Source: Chryseobacterium luquanense | Lineage (GTDB): Bacteria > Bacteroidota > Bacteroidia > Flavobacteriales > Weeksellaceae | DNA: 64,000 nt | Reading direction: 5' to 3' | Assembly (NCBI RefSeq): GCF_026460945.1 | Contig: NZ_JAOVZV010000003.1 | Coordinates: 248,001-312,000, forward strand | Part shown: one piece after another, positions 41,908 to 50,656 of the stretch | Layout: each line of letters starts with the position of its first letter | Position numbering within the stretch: the first letter of the stretch is position 1 | Made by a program: the position numbers and the translations under genes | The notes under the pieces: model-generated | What the model was told of the DNA's origin: nothing | Seen by the model: the letters and a program-made list of their open reading frames with translations, nothing else | Databases searched by the model: none

Positions 41908-42365
41908 TATCTCATCTGTCTCTTAGATTTTGTAGGGTTAAAAAAATTATTAAAGTTTTTATAATTTTATTTGTGGTTTTGTACATCAAGATCACTTATA
42001 ACTTATCCGATACATATCAGGATATGCTATTTATACACAACTAAAGATAAAGTCGACAGAAACAACGGTACATTTGGAGAATACACCTTCAAATTCGGAG
42101 GTAATATAGAAGGCATTCAATCTTGGAACAGATACAGAAAATAGGATTTCTAATAATTTTCGTTTTTAATATTATACTTAAAATTCTGAAATCTATCAAA
42201 AAAGTCTTTAATTATTCCCGAATTTTTCAAAAGGACAGACATTAATATCTGCCTTTCTATAGTACGACTATCCCGACTTCAAAGGATAATTCTTATCAAA
42301 TAACTTATAATCAAGTTTTTTATTTAAATTACAAATTGTATATTAGATTTTTAAACACAAATATA
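41908..42365. other. Intergenic region with a gene remnant
   Basis: Apart from the coding remnant at 42041-42144 it is AT-rich. No other gene is supported. Confidence 0.5.
42041..42144 (+). pseudogene. C-terminal remnant of an unknown gene
   Basis: A 34-codon frame (KDKVDRNNGTFGEYTFKFGG, then GIQSWNRYRK and TAG) reads like a natural protein C-terminus but has no start codon or upstream frame. It is probably the tail of a deleted gene. The parent family is not recognised. Confidence 0.4.
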
Positions 42366-43127
42366 ATGGCGAAAAATTTTCTTCTCTTTTTTTCTTTTTT
42401 ATTGATTTCAAATTGGTATTCTGCACAAATTTTTCAAAAAGACAATTGGTATGATTTTGAAGGGAAAATTGCTGATAAACCTGTCGTTTTGTCTCTGTTT
42501 ATTTTTGAAAATGGAGAAATAAAAGGCAATTATTTTTACAGACAGAAAGAGATTAAGATTCAATTAATAGGAGAATTGAAAGAAGATACTGTCCGTTTGA
42601 CGGATACGAATAAAAATACATTTATAATGAAAGTCATTGACAATAATAGCAGCAATGACAAAACAGATCTTGCAGGGCAATATTTGGAGACAATAAATAA
42701 TAAAACTTCTGAACTTAATTTTCTCTTGAAAAGCAATAGTGATGGTACTTTTGAGCATCGATACAGCAGATTTGAAGCATCTGATGAAGAAGTAGAAAAG
42801 TTTGCTAAGGAAGTACTAAATGCATTATTAACAGATAACAAAAGTTGGCTGAAAAATAACTGTTACTATCCCTTAATGGCCGAATTTGAAAATTCAACTT
42901 TTGGAAGTATCTTAAACAAAGAACAGTTTGTAAACAGGTATTCGATCATTGTTCCAAAAGAAATGAAAATTAATCTTAGCAAAGCACGAACATTAAATTT
43001 GCAATATGAAGAGTTTGCAGGTGCCATAATTGGTGTAGATTACAATAAATATATCACTATCAATGAATTTCCCGATCCGGTTACAAAAAAATTAATTCTG
43101 GTAATATCTTCAATCACGCATTATTAA
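42366..43127 (+). CDS. Secreted hypothetical protein
   Basis: From the ATG at 42366 it gives 253 residues. It has a signal peptide (MAKNFLLFFSFLLISNWYSAQ) and a beta-rich body with a repeated FxxNxxIKGxYFYRQK pattern. An earlier TTG at 42336 is less likely. The family is unknown; it is probably periplasmic or surface-exposed. Confidence 0.7.
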   Translation: MAKNFLLFFSFLLISNWYSAQIFQKDNWYDFEGKIADKPVVLSLFIFENGEIKGNYFYRQKEIKIQLIGELKEDTVRLTDTNKNTFIMKVIDNNSSNDKTDLAGQYLETINNKTSELNFLLKSNSDGTFEHRYSRFEASDEEVEKFAKEVLNALLTDNKSWLKNNCYYPLMAEFENSTFGSILNKEQFVNRYSIIVPKEMKINLSKARTLNLQYEEFAGAIIGVDYNKYITINEFPDPVTKKLILVISSITHY

Positions 43128-43411
43128 TTGACTTTTTTTTCTTTACAGGTGTTGACAACGATCTGTATATTGCGGATTTACAATCCGTGACTTTACAGTT
43201 TAAAAAATTCCTTCGAGCTTTCGCCACCCCTCCATGGAAGAGGAACTCTACATTTTGCAATTATACTACTGTCATACTACAGCAAAAATTTTTATTTAAA
43301 AGTTAAAACGCCTTTATTCCCTTTTATGGATGATTTTACAAAAAGCAATGCTCAGACTTTCTGTACATTTTAGTTCGTTATTTAAATGTTAGCAACTACT
43401 CAATTCACTCC
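43128..43411. other. Intergenic region with a solitary REP palindrome
   Basis: TGCGGATTTACAATCCGTGA at 43171-43190 is a copy of the palindromes flanking the RAYT gene. The remainder holds no gene. Confidence 0.65.
43171..43191. repeat. Solitary REP palindrome
   Basis: CGGATT-TAC-AATCCG, matching the unit around the transposase at 45327-45881. Confidence 0.75.
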
Positions 43412-43798
43412 TCATTCTTCCAGGCGAAGCGACTCACTTTCTGCGTTCAAACGCTTTAAAATAACGGTACGTAAATGCGTTTCGTTTTGATCTCCCCAAA
43501 TTCCCAACTGCAAAATTATTGGAATAACGCTTTTACCCAATTCAGTAAGACTATACTCTACTTTGGGCGGCACTACAGGGTAAATTTTCTTGGTAATAAA
43601 TTCGTGATCTTCCAGTTCTTTCAACTGTATATTTAATACTCTACGCGTGGCGTCAGGGATTTTGCGTTGCAATTCACTCGGCCGTTGATGTCCCTGATCT
43701 ATAAACCAGAGCAGACGTATTTTCCATTTGCCATAAAGTACCTCACCGATCAGATCAAGACCGCAATTTAAGTTCGGGATTATTTTTCTCTCATACAT
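43412..43798 (-). CDS. HxlR-family winged-helix regulator
   Basis: This 128-residue protein has the HxlR pattern: LIGEVLYGKWKIRLLWFIDQ, RPSELQRKIPDATRRVLNIQ, and a wing VVPPKVEYSLTELGKSVIPI. HxlR proteins sense redox or electrophile stress. It is divergent from the SDR gene at 43927, which is probably its target. Confidence 0.92.
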   Translation of the reverse strand: MYERKIIPNLNCGLDLIGEVLYGKWKIRLLWFIDQGHQRPSELQRKIPDATRRVLNIQLKELEDHEFITKKIYPVVPPKVEYSLTELGKSVIPIILQLGIWGDQNETHLRTVILKRLNAESESLRLEE

Positions 43799-43926
43799 AA
43801 AGCAAATTTAAACGTATGTTCCGATTTGCACAATAGGGGAATAATTTATCCCTATCTGAATCGTAATTCCGTACTTGTACAAACTGTTTTTATACCCCAA
43901 TTTTGTCCTATAAACAAATTATAAAA

Positions 43927-44718
43927 ATGGAACAGTTTAATTTCAACAATGAGTTATCAGGCCAAATTGCTTTGGTAACAGGAGGTACAAAAGGAGCCGG
44001 AAAAGCTATTGCAGAAAGACTTTTGCAAGCGGGCGCAACAGTGATCATTTCCGCAAGAAATGCACCGGAAGAAGAAAACAGCAATCTGCATTTCATTGCT
44101 GCTGATCTGAGTACTGCGGAAGGAACACAGAAAGTAATCAGTGAAATAATGTCTGCGTATGGCCGACTGGATATTCTGATTAACAACCTCGGTTCTTCAA
44201 CAACACCTGCCGGTGGCTTTAATGCATTATCGGATGAGGACTGGGAATCTACCTTAAAGGCTAATTTACTTGCTCCCGTGCGATTAGACAGAGGATTTTT
44301 GCCCCAAATGATTGAGAGAAAAAGTGGTGTTATTATCCACATTGCTTCCATTCAGGGTAAGCTTCCTTTATATGATTCTACTTTGCCTTACGCCGCTTCA
44401 AAAGCAGCATTGAGAAATTACAGCAAAAGTCTGTCGAATGAAGTGACTCCAAAAGGTGTTCGTGTTTTGGCAGTTTCACCAGGGTGGATTAATACGACAG
44501 CATCGAAAGACTGGCTGGGCGAAATTGCAAGAAACGCAAACAGCACGGTAGAAGAAGCGCAACAGGGCGTGATGGATGCACTTGGCGGAATTCCTTTTGG
44601 CAGACCTGCCGAACCGAAAGAGGTTGCCGAATTTGTAGGTTTTCTTGTATCTCCGAGAGCCAGCTATTTAACAGGAACCGAATATGTCATCGACGGCGGT
44701 ACTGTACCAACTATTTAA
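43927..44718 (+). CDS. Short-chain dehydrogenase/reductase (SDR)
   Basis: Start at ATG 43927 (MEQFNFNNELSG), giving 263 residues. It has the NAD(P)-binding TGGTKGAGKAIAE, NNLGS, catalytic Ser (IHIASIQG), and YAASK with Tyr and Lys. The C-terminal FLVSPRASYLTGTEYVIDGG is typical. The substrate is unknown. It is 22 nt upstream of the NTF2-like gene and divergent from HxlR, forming a small stress-type operon. Confidence 0.92.
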   Translation: MEQFNFNNELSGQIALVTGGTKGAGKAIAERLLQAGATVIISARNAPEEENSNLHFIAADLSTAEGTQKVISEIMSAYGRLDILINNLGSSTTPAGGFNALSDEDWESTLKANLLAPVRLDRGFLPQMIERKSGVIIHIASIQGKLPLYDSTLPYAASKAALRNYSKSLSNEVTPKGVRVLAVSPGWINTTASKDWLGEIARNANSTVEEAQQGVMDALGGIPFGRPAEPKEVAEFVGFLVSPRASYLTGTEYVIDGGTVPTI

Positions 44719-44739
44719 TCATTTTAAAAATAAAATATA

Positions 44740-45057
44740 ATGCAATTACCAAACATCATCTCAGAATTAGTAAAGACCCAAAACGAATTTAACAGCGCTG
44801 CCTATGCAGACTGTTTCGCCGAAGATGCCCAGGTATCTGATGAAGGCAAAACGCACAACGGCAAGGCAGAAATTGAAATGTGGATCGACAAATCCAACAA
44901 AGACTATAAAGCCACAATGGAGCCAGTAGATTATGATGAAAAAGAAGATATACTATCAGCAAAAATTGCAGGATCATTTCCGGGAAGCCCTCTGATTTTG
45001 AAATTTCATTTTAAAATTGCTGACGGAAAAATTCAAAACCTAAAAGTAACAGGATAA
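44740..45057 (+). CDS. SnoaL/NTF2-like domain protein
   Basis: This 105-residue protein follows the NTF2-like pattern: AAYADCFAEDAQVSDEGKTHNG, then ADGKIQNLKVTG at the end. Such domains are often cofactor-free enzymes or binding proteins. It is cotranscribed with the SDR gene. The reaction is unknown. Confidence 0.85.
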   Translation: MQLPNIISELVKTQNEFNSAAYADCFAEDAQVSDEGKTHNGKAEIEMWIDKSNKDYKATMEPVDYDEKEDILSAKIAGSFPGSPLILKFHFKIADGKIQNLKVTG

Positions 45058-45326
45058 AACCTGTCTTGAATTCCAATGTTTTACCATGCGGGGCTGAAGT
45101 GAAAATTTCAGCCTTTTGTATTTTCTATAAATTATAATAATGCCGTATAACATTTTAACTTACTCCCGTCACTTCGAGTAGATTTTTGAAAAAAATAGTA
45201 TCGAGAAGTTTGTAGTTTTGAAGATAAATCTATTACCGATGTCGCGGATTTGCAAACCGATGTTGCGGATTTGCAATCCGTGACTTTTTCAATTATAAAA
45301 TTTTGTACTTTTAAATAAAAACACAG
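45058..45326. other. REP units before the RAYT transposase
   Basis: Two REP copies in tandem at 45236-45285 (CGGATTTGCAAACCG and CGGATTTGCAATCCG). No other gene is seen. Confidence 0.7.
45236..45285 (+). repeat. REP repeats upstream of the RAYT gene
   Basis: Two units, GTCGCGGATTTGCAAACCGA and GTTGCGGATTTGCAATCCGT, in direct order. The second matches the inverted copy at 45895-45932. Confidence 0.8.
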
Positions 45327-45881
45327 ATGTCTACAAAATACAAAGCTTTAGATATCGATCAAGCATACTTTATTACAATTACAACGGCAGGCTGGGTTGA
45401 TGTATTTACAAGGTTATCGCAAAAAATGGTAATCATAGATTCTTTGAAATATTGTCAAAATCAGAAAGGTCTTTTCATTTTTGCATACTGCTTAATGTCA
45501 AATCATCTTCATTTATTTTGTCGTGCAGACGGTAGATACACTGTATCTGAAATTATGAGAGATTTTAAAAAGTTTACTTCGAAAAAAATAATCGAAACCA
45601 TACAGTCTGAACCTGAAAGCAGAAAGGAATGGATGATGCAATATTTTAAAAAATCTTGCGAACATTTAACCAGAGAGCAAAAGTTTAAAGTTTGGCAAGA
45701 TGGTTACCATGCAGAAGAAGTTTTTTCAAATAAATGGATTAAAGAAAATATCAATTATATTCATCAAAATCCCGTAAAACAGAAAATAGTGACAGAACCA
45801 GAGCACTACTATTTCAGCAGTGCCAGAAATTATGCAGAATTAGACAATGCTTTAGATGTTTTTGTGGTTTTTATGGGGTGA
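45327..45881 (+). CDS. REP-associated tyrosine transposase (RAYT, Y1 type)
   Basis: This 184-residue protein has a Y1/HUH transposase pattern: YFITITTAGW near the start, AYCLMSNHLHLFCRA with the HUH pair, and YIHQNPVKQKIV with the Tyr. It shows the features of single-copy RAYTs, which disperse REP palindromes rather than themselves. REP units flank it in inverted orientation. Confidence 0.93.
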   Translation: MSTKYKALDIDQAYFITITTAGWVDVFTRLSQKMVIIDSLKYCQNQKGLFIFAYCLMSNHLHLFCRADGRYTVSEIMRDFKKFTSKKIIETIQSEPESRKEWMMQYFKKSCEHLTREQKFKVWQDGYHAEEVFSNKWIKENINYIHQNPVKQKIVTEPEHYYFSSARNYAELDNALDVFVVFMG

Positions 45882-46269
45882 TTTGTTGTGTGGTGTTGTC
45901 ACGGATTGCAAATCCGCGACATCTGGATTGCGTGATGCATAGATGAGAAGGGTTATCATCATTTAGAAAAATGAAAATCAAATTTTAAACAAAATTCTAC
46001 AGGTAAAAATTCCCCTCCTCCGGAGGGGTGGCGAAAATTCGAAAGAATTTTTGACGGGGTGGTTTGTTTTCGCAGAAATGTAGAAATTGTTTTGTTTTTC
46101 GCTGGTGCGAGCTTCTCGCTCGTATCTTTCGCAGTCGGTACAAGCATGAGTTTATTAATGGGGCACGAGTGGGACGCTCGCGTCAGCGTGGGAAATTTTC
46201 TTACATATATTTATAAAAAAAATAATTTATTATTTAAAATAGTTGTTATTTTGAATAAACTTAATAATT
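45882..46269. other. Intergenic region with REP and inverted repeat
   Basis: An inverted REP is at 45895-45932. A second inverted repeat occurs around 46007-46066 (CCCCTCCTCCGGAGGGG). No gene is supported. Confidence 0.6.
45895..45932 (-). repeat. Inverted REP downstream of the RAYT gene
   Basis: GTCACGGATTGCAAATCCGC is the reverse complement of the second upstream unit. Together they bracket the transposase. Confidence 0.8.
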
Positions 46270-47121
46270 ATGAAAAGAGGAATTATTGCATCTCCAGCTA
46301 AAATGCAAAGACAATCATATAATGGCGTAGCCGTTAGTTCTAATATCACAATACAAGATTTGTATTATTACATATTGTATTACGATAAAGTTGTATTACC
46401 TACAAATGGAATGATTCATTATGCTATTCCACATGAAGAGATGTTAATTTCAGAAAACATTGTCTCAAGACCAAGAGTGAATTTTCATAGCTGGAGTACA
46501 TCTTCACAAGTTAACCTATTTTTAGAAAGTCAAAAAATAGTTGCTAATGATTTGATAAAAAATGAAAAAGATGTTGATTGGATTCTTCATCAAATTGGAG
46601 AAGAATTAATTTTAGGTGATAAAAACGTTAAGGAGTTTAATTCTTTAAAAGTTGAGATTAATGAGTGTTTGCCTGTACCTACTCAAGAAACTTCTATTGA
46701 AGACATAATAGATTTCAAAAGAAGAAGACAATCTGAACTTGACGAATTACATGAAACTCTAGATTCATTTTATTTTGAAATAATAAACTCCCCAGACAAA
46801 GATTTTCAATCAAAAAAAAGCTTATTAAAATTAAAAAAAGTCCTCGAAAATGTTAATCAAGTTTCAAATGAAAAATTTTCACTTTCATCGAAATATAATT
46901 TAGTAACAGAACTTAATTTCGGTAATCTGATAACAGGATTAACCTCTGGAGTAACGTTGGGTTTTATGACAAATCCTCAAATTATACCCTTGACATCGAT
47001 TATAGGAGCAGCATTATCTTTTGTTAGTATTAAGGCAAATAAAACAATTAGTGTGGAAGAAGCAAAGGAAAAAATAAAATTAAGTTATTTAGCCAATGCT
47101 AAAAAAGATAAAATTATATAG
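46270..47121 (+). CDS. DUF6236-like protein
   Basis: This 283-residue protein has an N-terminal domain beginning MKRGIIASPAKMQRQSYNGV, which I associate with DUF6236. A helical middle (EDIIDFKRRRQSELDELHET) and a C-terminal hydrophobic pair of helices (about 214-250) with Gly-rich turns follow. The role is unknown; similar genes occur in accessory regions. AT content is higher than in the uronate genes beside it. Confidence 0.6.
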   Translation: MKRGIIASPAKMQRQSYNGVAVSSNITIQDLYYYILYYDKVVLPTNGMIHYAIPHEEMLISENIVSRPRVNFHSWSTSSQVNLFLESQKIVANDLIKNEKDVDWILHQIGEELILGDKNVKEFNSLKVEINECLPVPTQETSIEDIIDFKRRRQSELDELHETLDSFYFEIINSPDKDFQSKKSLLKLKKVLENVNQVSNEKFSLSSKYNLVTELNFGNLITGLTSGVTLGFMTNPQIIPLTSIIGAALSFVSIKANKTISVEEAKEKIKLSYLANAKKDKII

Positions 47122-47209
47122 TTATGAAGAATCATACGAGTTTAATTTCGTGATTTCTACCCACAATCATCATAACTTAAATTATAAAACTGTGCAATCA
47201 ACCCAAAAA

Positions 47210-47243
47210 GAAAATGCTCCCCACCGAAGCAAGAAGCATTTTC
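47210..47243 (-). terminator. Terminator of the uronate operon
   Basis: On the minus strand GAAAATGCT and AGCATTTTC form a 9-bp helix followed by TTTTT, about 30 nt past uxaA. Confidence 0.8.
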
Positions 47244-47271
47244 AACCCTAATATTTAATATAATTAACTCA

Positions 47272-48891
47272 TTACAGAGAGACTCCTCGTCTCCATGGAA
47301 TGAAATCATTCTGATTAAGAACGTCAGCCTTGGTTTTTACTTCGCCACTGGCTACGTTGATGATGAGTTCCAGAAGTTCGTCTGCAGCTTCGGGAATTGT
47401 TTTTTCTCCGCTGATTACGGTGCCTGCATTGAAATCAATAATGTCTGACATTTTTTCTGCCAAAACCGTGTTGGAAGAAATCTTCACAACCGGAGAAATA
47501 GGATTTCCCATCGGTGTTCCAAGACCGGTAGTGAAAAGCACCACTGTTGCACCTGAACCGACTAAAGCTGTTGTACATTCGGCATCATTTCCGGGAGTAC
47601 ATAGAAGATTCAGACCTGGTTTTGTAGCATATTCTGTAAAATCAAGAACTTCCACAATTGGGGCAGCTCCTCCTTTTTTGGAAGCTCCTGCAGATTTCAT
47701 GGCATCGGTAATTAAACCATCCTTGATATTTCCGGGAGAGGGATTCATATCAAATCCTGATCCTGCTGCAACCACAGAGGCTTCAAAATCTTTCATCAGT
47801 TTCAGGAATTTTACACCGTCTTCATCATTGATACAACGGTTCACCAGCTCCTGCTCTACTCCACACAATTCCGGGAACTCGGCCAACATGGTTGTTCCGC
47901 CCACTGCAGCCATAATATCTGAAACTTCGCCCAAAACAGGGTTGGCAGAAATTCCCGAGAAACCATCTGAGCCGCCACATTCCAAACCGATGTTCAGTTT
48001 GGTGATGGATGCCGGTTTTCGCTCTATTTCGTTGGCTTTTTTAATGCCTTCGTATGAATCTTTAATAACGCCGGTCAGCATTTCATCGATGGTACCCGAT
48101 TTTTGCTGTTCGTAAACGACGATTGGTTTTTTATTATCTGGAGCCAGTGCATGCAGTGAATCCATGAAAATCTGAACCTGAAGATTCTGGCAACCTAAAC
48201 TGAGAACCGTTGCTCCGGCAACATTCGGGTTGTTGACATATCCTGCGAACAGTCTTCCCAACGCTTCAGCGTCCTGACGGATTCCGCCACAACCGCCCTG
48301 GTGTGTGATGAATCTTACGTCGATATTTTTAAATACTCGCGTATCCGGTTCTTCCTCTTCCACCGCAACATCAGCAGTTTCACCGCCATTCAGTAAAGAA
48401 CGAAGTAACAATTGGTGTTTGCTGGCTTTATCGTGAAGTAATTCTTTTTCGAAAATATCTTTCAGTGTTTCGATATTCTTGTTTTCACAGAATACCAACG
48501 GGAAAAACAGCCACACGTTTTCTGTACCTACCTGCCCGTCTTCACGGTGGTAGCCCATGAACGTACGGTCTTTCCACTTGTCAACATTGGGTGGCGTCCA
48601 GCCCAAAGTATCGGTTTTGCCTACCACTTTTGCACTTTGGTGTTTTACGTTTTCGGTGGTAATCACTTCGCCCTGTCTGATGGATTGGTTGGCTTTCCCA
48701 ACGATTACGCCATACATTAAAATATGGTCGCCATCCTCAAAATCTACGGCAGCGAATTTATGTTTTGCTTTAATATCTTTAAGAATCGTATAATCTGTAC
48801 CGTCTAAGTGCACCGATTCTCCGGCAGGCAAATCCATCAACGCTACAATAACGTTGTCTTTGGGATTTACTTTCAGTACTTTCTTCTGCAT
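47272..48891 (-). CDS. uxaA: Altronate dehydratase
   Basis: This 539-residue protein has an N-terminal SAF domain (1-100) and a C-terminal UxaA-type dehydratase part with HQGGCGGIRQD, LSLGCQNLQVQ, LNIGLECGGSDGFSGI and LCTPGNDAECTTALVGSGA. The Cys residues fit Fe binding. It converts D-altronate to 2-keto-3-deoxygluconate (KDG). It follows uxaB by 6 nt and is the last gene of the cluster. Confidence 0.95.
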   Translation of the reverse strand: MQKKVLKVNPKDNVIVALMDLPAGESVHLDGTDYTILKDIKAKHKFAAVDFEDGDHILMYGVIVGKANQSIRQGEVITTENVKHQSAKVVGKTDTLGWTPPNVDKWKDRTFMGYHREDGQVGTENVWLFFPLVFCENKNIETLKDIFEKELLHDKASKHQLLLRSLLNGGETADVAVEEEEPDTRVFKNIDVRFITHQGGCGGIRQDAEALGRLFAGYVNNPNVAGATVLSLGCQNLQVQIFMDSLHALAPDNKKPIVVYEQQKSGTIDEMLTGVIKDSYEGIKKANEIERKPASITKLNIGLECGGSDGFSGISANPVLGEVSDIMAAVGGTTMLAEFPELCGVEQELVNRCINDEDGVKFLKLMKDFEASVVAAGSGFDMNPSPGNIKDGLITDAMKSAGASKKGGAAPIVEVLDFTEYATKPGLNLLCTPGNDAECTTALVGSGATVVLFTTGLGTPMGNPISPVVKISSNTVLAEKMSDIIDFNAGTVISGEKTIPEAADELLELIINVASGEVKTKADVLNQNDFIPWRRGVSL

Positions 48892-48897
48892 GATTTT

Positions 48898-50361
48898 TTA
48901 AGAATAAAATTGAATAAAATTTTTGTAGGCAGTTTCCATGTCATTGTGGTCAATTTCGTATAATGCTTTTGCTACTGCGTCTTTCAGGCCTTCTACCTGT
49001 GTAAGGTCTGTATCCCAGAACAGTTTTTCGCTTAATGCCTGTTCTGAAACTATTTCATAATCTTCGTTTTTCCAGATTTCTCTGAATCTGTTTACGATGG
49101 CTTCTTCGTCATTCAGAGGAAGAGATTTTTCACCAAAACTTCCCTGATAGAATCTGATTAAACTTGCCAGTGAGAACGTTAAGTTCAGTGGCAGTTTGTT
49201 ATTTCTTTCAACATAAGTCAACAAACTCGGAACGACTCTCACTTTAAATTTAGAAACAAAATACAAAGCGATGCTCGCCAAATGGTGCTTGATGAAAGGA
49301 TTTCTGAATCTGTCGAACACTTCTTCCGCAAATTCTTTCAGTTCAGTTTCATCTAAACCTAAAGTCTGATTGACTTCATTGAATATCGATTCGCTTAAAA
49401 AAGTTCCGATAAACTGGTCATCAATCGCTTCTTTTACGATTTCTTTTCCTGCTAAAATGGCCGGAGCCAACATCAATGTATGTCCGCCATTCAGGATTCT
49501 TACTTTTCTCAAACGGTAAGGCTGAATATCATCCACTACCAAAATCTGTTCGTTGATTTTATCGAATGGAATTCTCTGTTTTAAATCTTCACCTCCCTGA
49601 ATCACCCATAAAAGGAATGTTTCAGAAACCACCATCATCGGATCTTCATAATCCAACTGGTCTTCATACGTCGCCGCATCATCTTTCGGATAACCCGGAA
49701 CAATTCTGTCGACCAAAGTATTGTGGAAGTGATTGCTCTGTTCAACCCATTGCGCAAAACCTTCTTCTAAATTCCAAAGTTTAGCATATTTTAAAATAAT
49801 ACCTTTTAAAACGATTGCATTTTCTTCAATCAGCTCGCAGGGAATAATTCTTAAACCTTTGTCTGCCGCTCCATTGAAATGCTTATATCTTTCGTGAAGT
49901 AAAACCGCCACTTTCGCAGGGAAATTTTTGTGTGGACCTTCGTAAGTATTTTCAGTTTCGTCGTAGGCAATTCCTGTTTCTGTTGTATTTGAAAAAACAA
50001 ATTCAAGCTCTTCTTCTTTTGCTAACTCTAAAAAGCTGTTGTAATCTGCATAAGGATTTATGGATTTCTGAATCGCTGAAATCACACATTTCTCGTCGAT
50101 GATTTCTCCTTTTTTGATTCCTCTTGAAAATAATGTGTACAGATTTCCCTGTTTTTCAAGTTTGTGAACTGAACCGTTTGGAGTAGGCTGAATGTTGACA
50201 ATTCCTGCGTTGAAATCTGCTTCTTTATTTAATTTATCAATTACATAATCTGTAAATCCGCGCATGAAGTTTCCTCCCCCGAACTGTACGATTTTGATTG
50301 GTAATTTTGTATCTATACCGCTGTTTTGACGGTTTAACTGTTGTTTTGTCTGATTTTCCAT
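48898..50361 (-). CDS. uxaB: Tagaturonate reductase
   Basis: This 487-residue mannitol-dehydrogenase-type enzyme has the Rossmann motif QFGGGNFMRGFTDYVIDK, FSNTTETGIAYDE, and the catalytic Lys region VRILNGGHTLMLAPA. It reduces D-tagaturonate to D-altronate with NADH. Mannonate oxidoreductase is a close alternative, but uxaC and uxaA as neighbours favour UxaB. Confidence 0.92.
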   Translation of the reverse strand: MENQTKQQLNRQNSGIDTKLPIKIVQFGGGNFMRGFTDYVIDKLNKEADFNAGIVNIQPTPNGSVHKLEKQGNLYTLFSRGIKKGEIIDEKCVISAIQKSINPYADYNSFLELAKEEELEFVFSNTTETGIAYDETENTYEGPHKNFPAKVAVLLHERYKHFNGAADKGLRIIPCELIEENAIVLKGIILKYAKLWNLEEGFAQWVEQSNHFHNTLVDRIVPGYPKDDAATYEDQLDYEDPMMVVSETFLLWVIQGGEDLKQRIPFDKINEQILVVDDIQPYRLRKVRILNGGHTLMLAPAILAGKEIVKEAIDDQFIGTFLSESIFNEVNQTLGLDETELKEFAEEVFDRFRNPFIKHHLASIALYFVSKFKVRVVPSLLTYVERNNKLPLNLTFSLASLIRFYQGSFGEKSLPLNDEEAIVNRFREIWKNEDYEIVSEQALSEKLFWDTDLTQVEGLKDAVAKALYEIDHNDMETAYKNFIQFYS

Positions 50362-50656
50362 TTTTCTAATTTGAATTAAATTGTGTTTTAATTCGATGAA
50401 ATTTTTAACGCAAAGTCCGCAAAGATTTTTTGGACATTATGCTGTATATTTTTAAGTTCGCAAAGGCGTTTCACTTAGCAAAGAACTCAAAGTTATTTTT
50501 CAAACCTTCAAGGTTTTTGAAACCTTGAAGGTTTATTTTCTTATAAAATTTCATCAAAATTATTTACCCCGACCCTAAAGGGAGTAATTTTGATGAAATT
50601 TTTAAGGCATTTTTCCTCCCTTTAGGGTTGGGGTAAGAAAAATACCATTAGAATTT
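50362..50656. other. Intergenic region with two hairpin repeats
   Basis: It contains the 14-bp inverted repeat at 50503-50533 and a second pair of arms at 50565-50584 and 50616-50635 (ACCCCGACCCTAAAGGGAG and complement). No gene is seen. Confidence 0.7.
50503..50533. repeat. AACCTTCAAGG hairpin repeat, copy 1
   Basis: AACCTTCAAGGTTT-TTG-AAACCTTGAAGGTT, 14-bp perfect arms. An identical unit is at 54396-54426. Confidence 0.85.

Noticed and set aside
46059..46301. Plus-strand 80-codon frame before the DUF6236-like gene
   Set aside because: It spans an inverted repeat and overlaps the start of the better-supported gene; composition is not protein-like.
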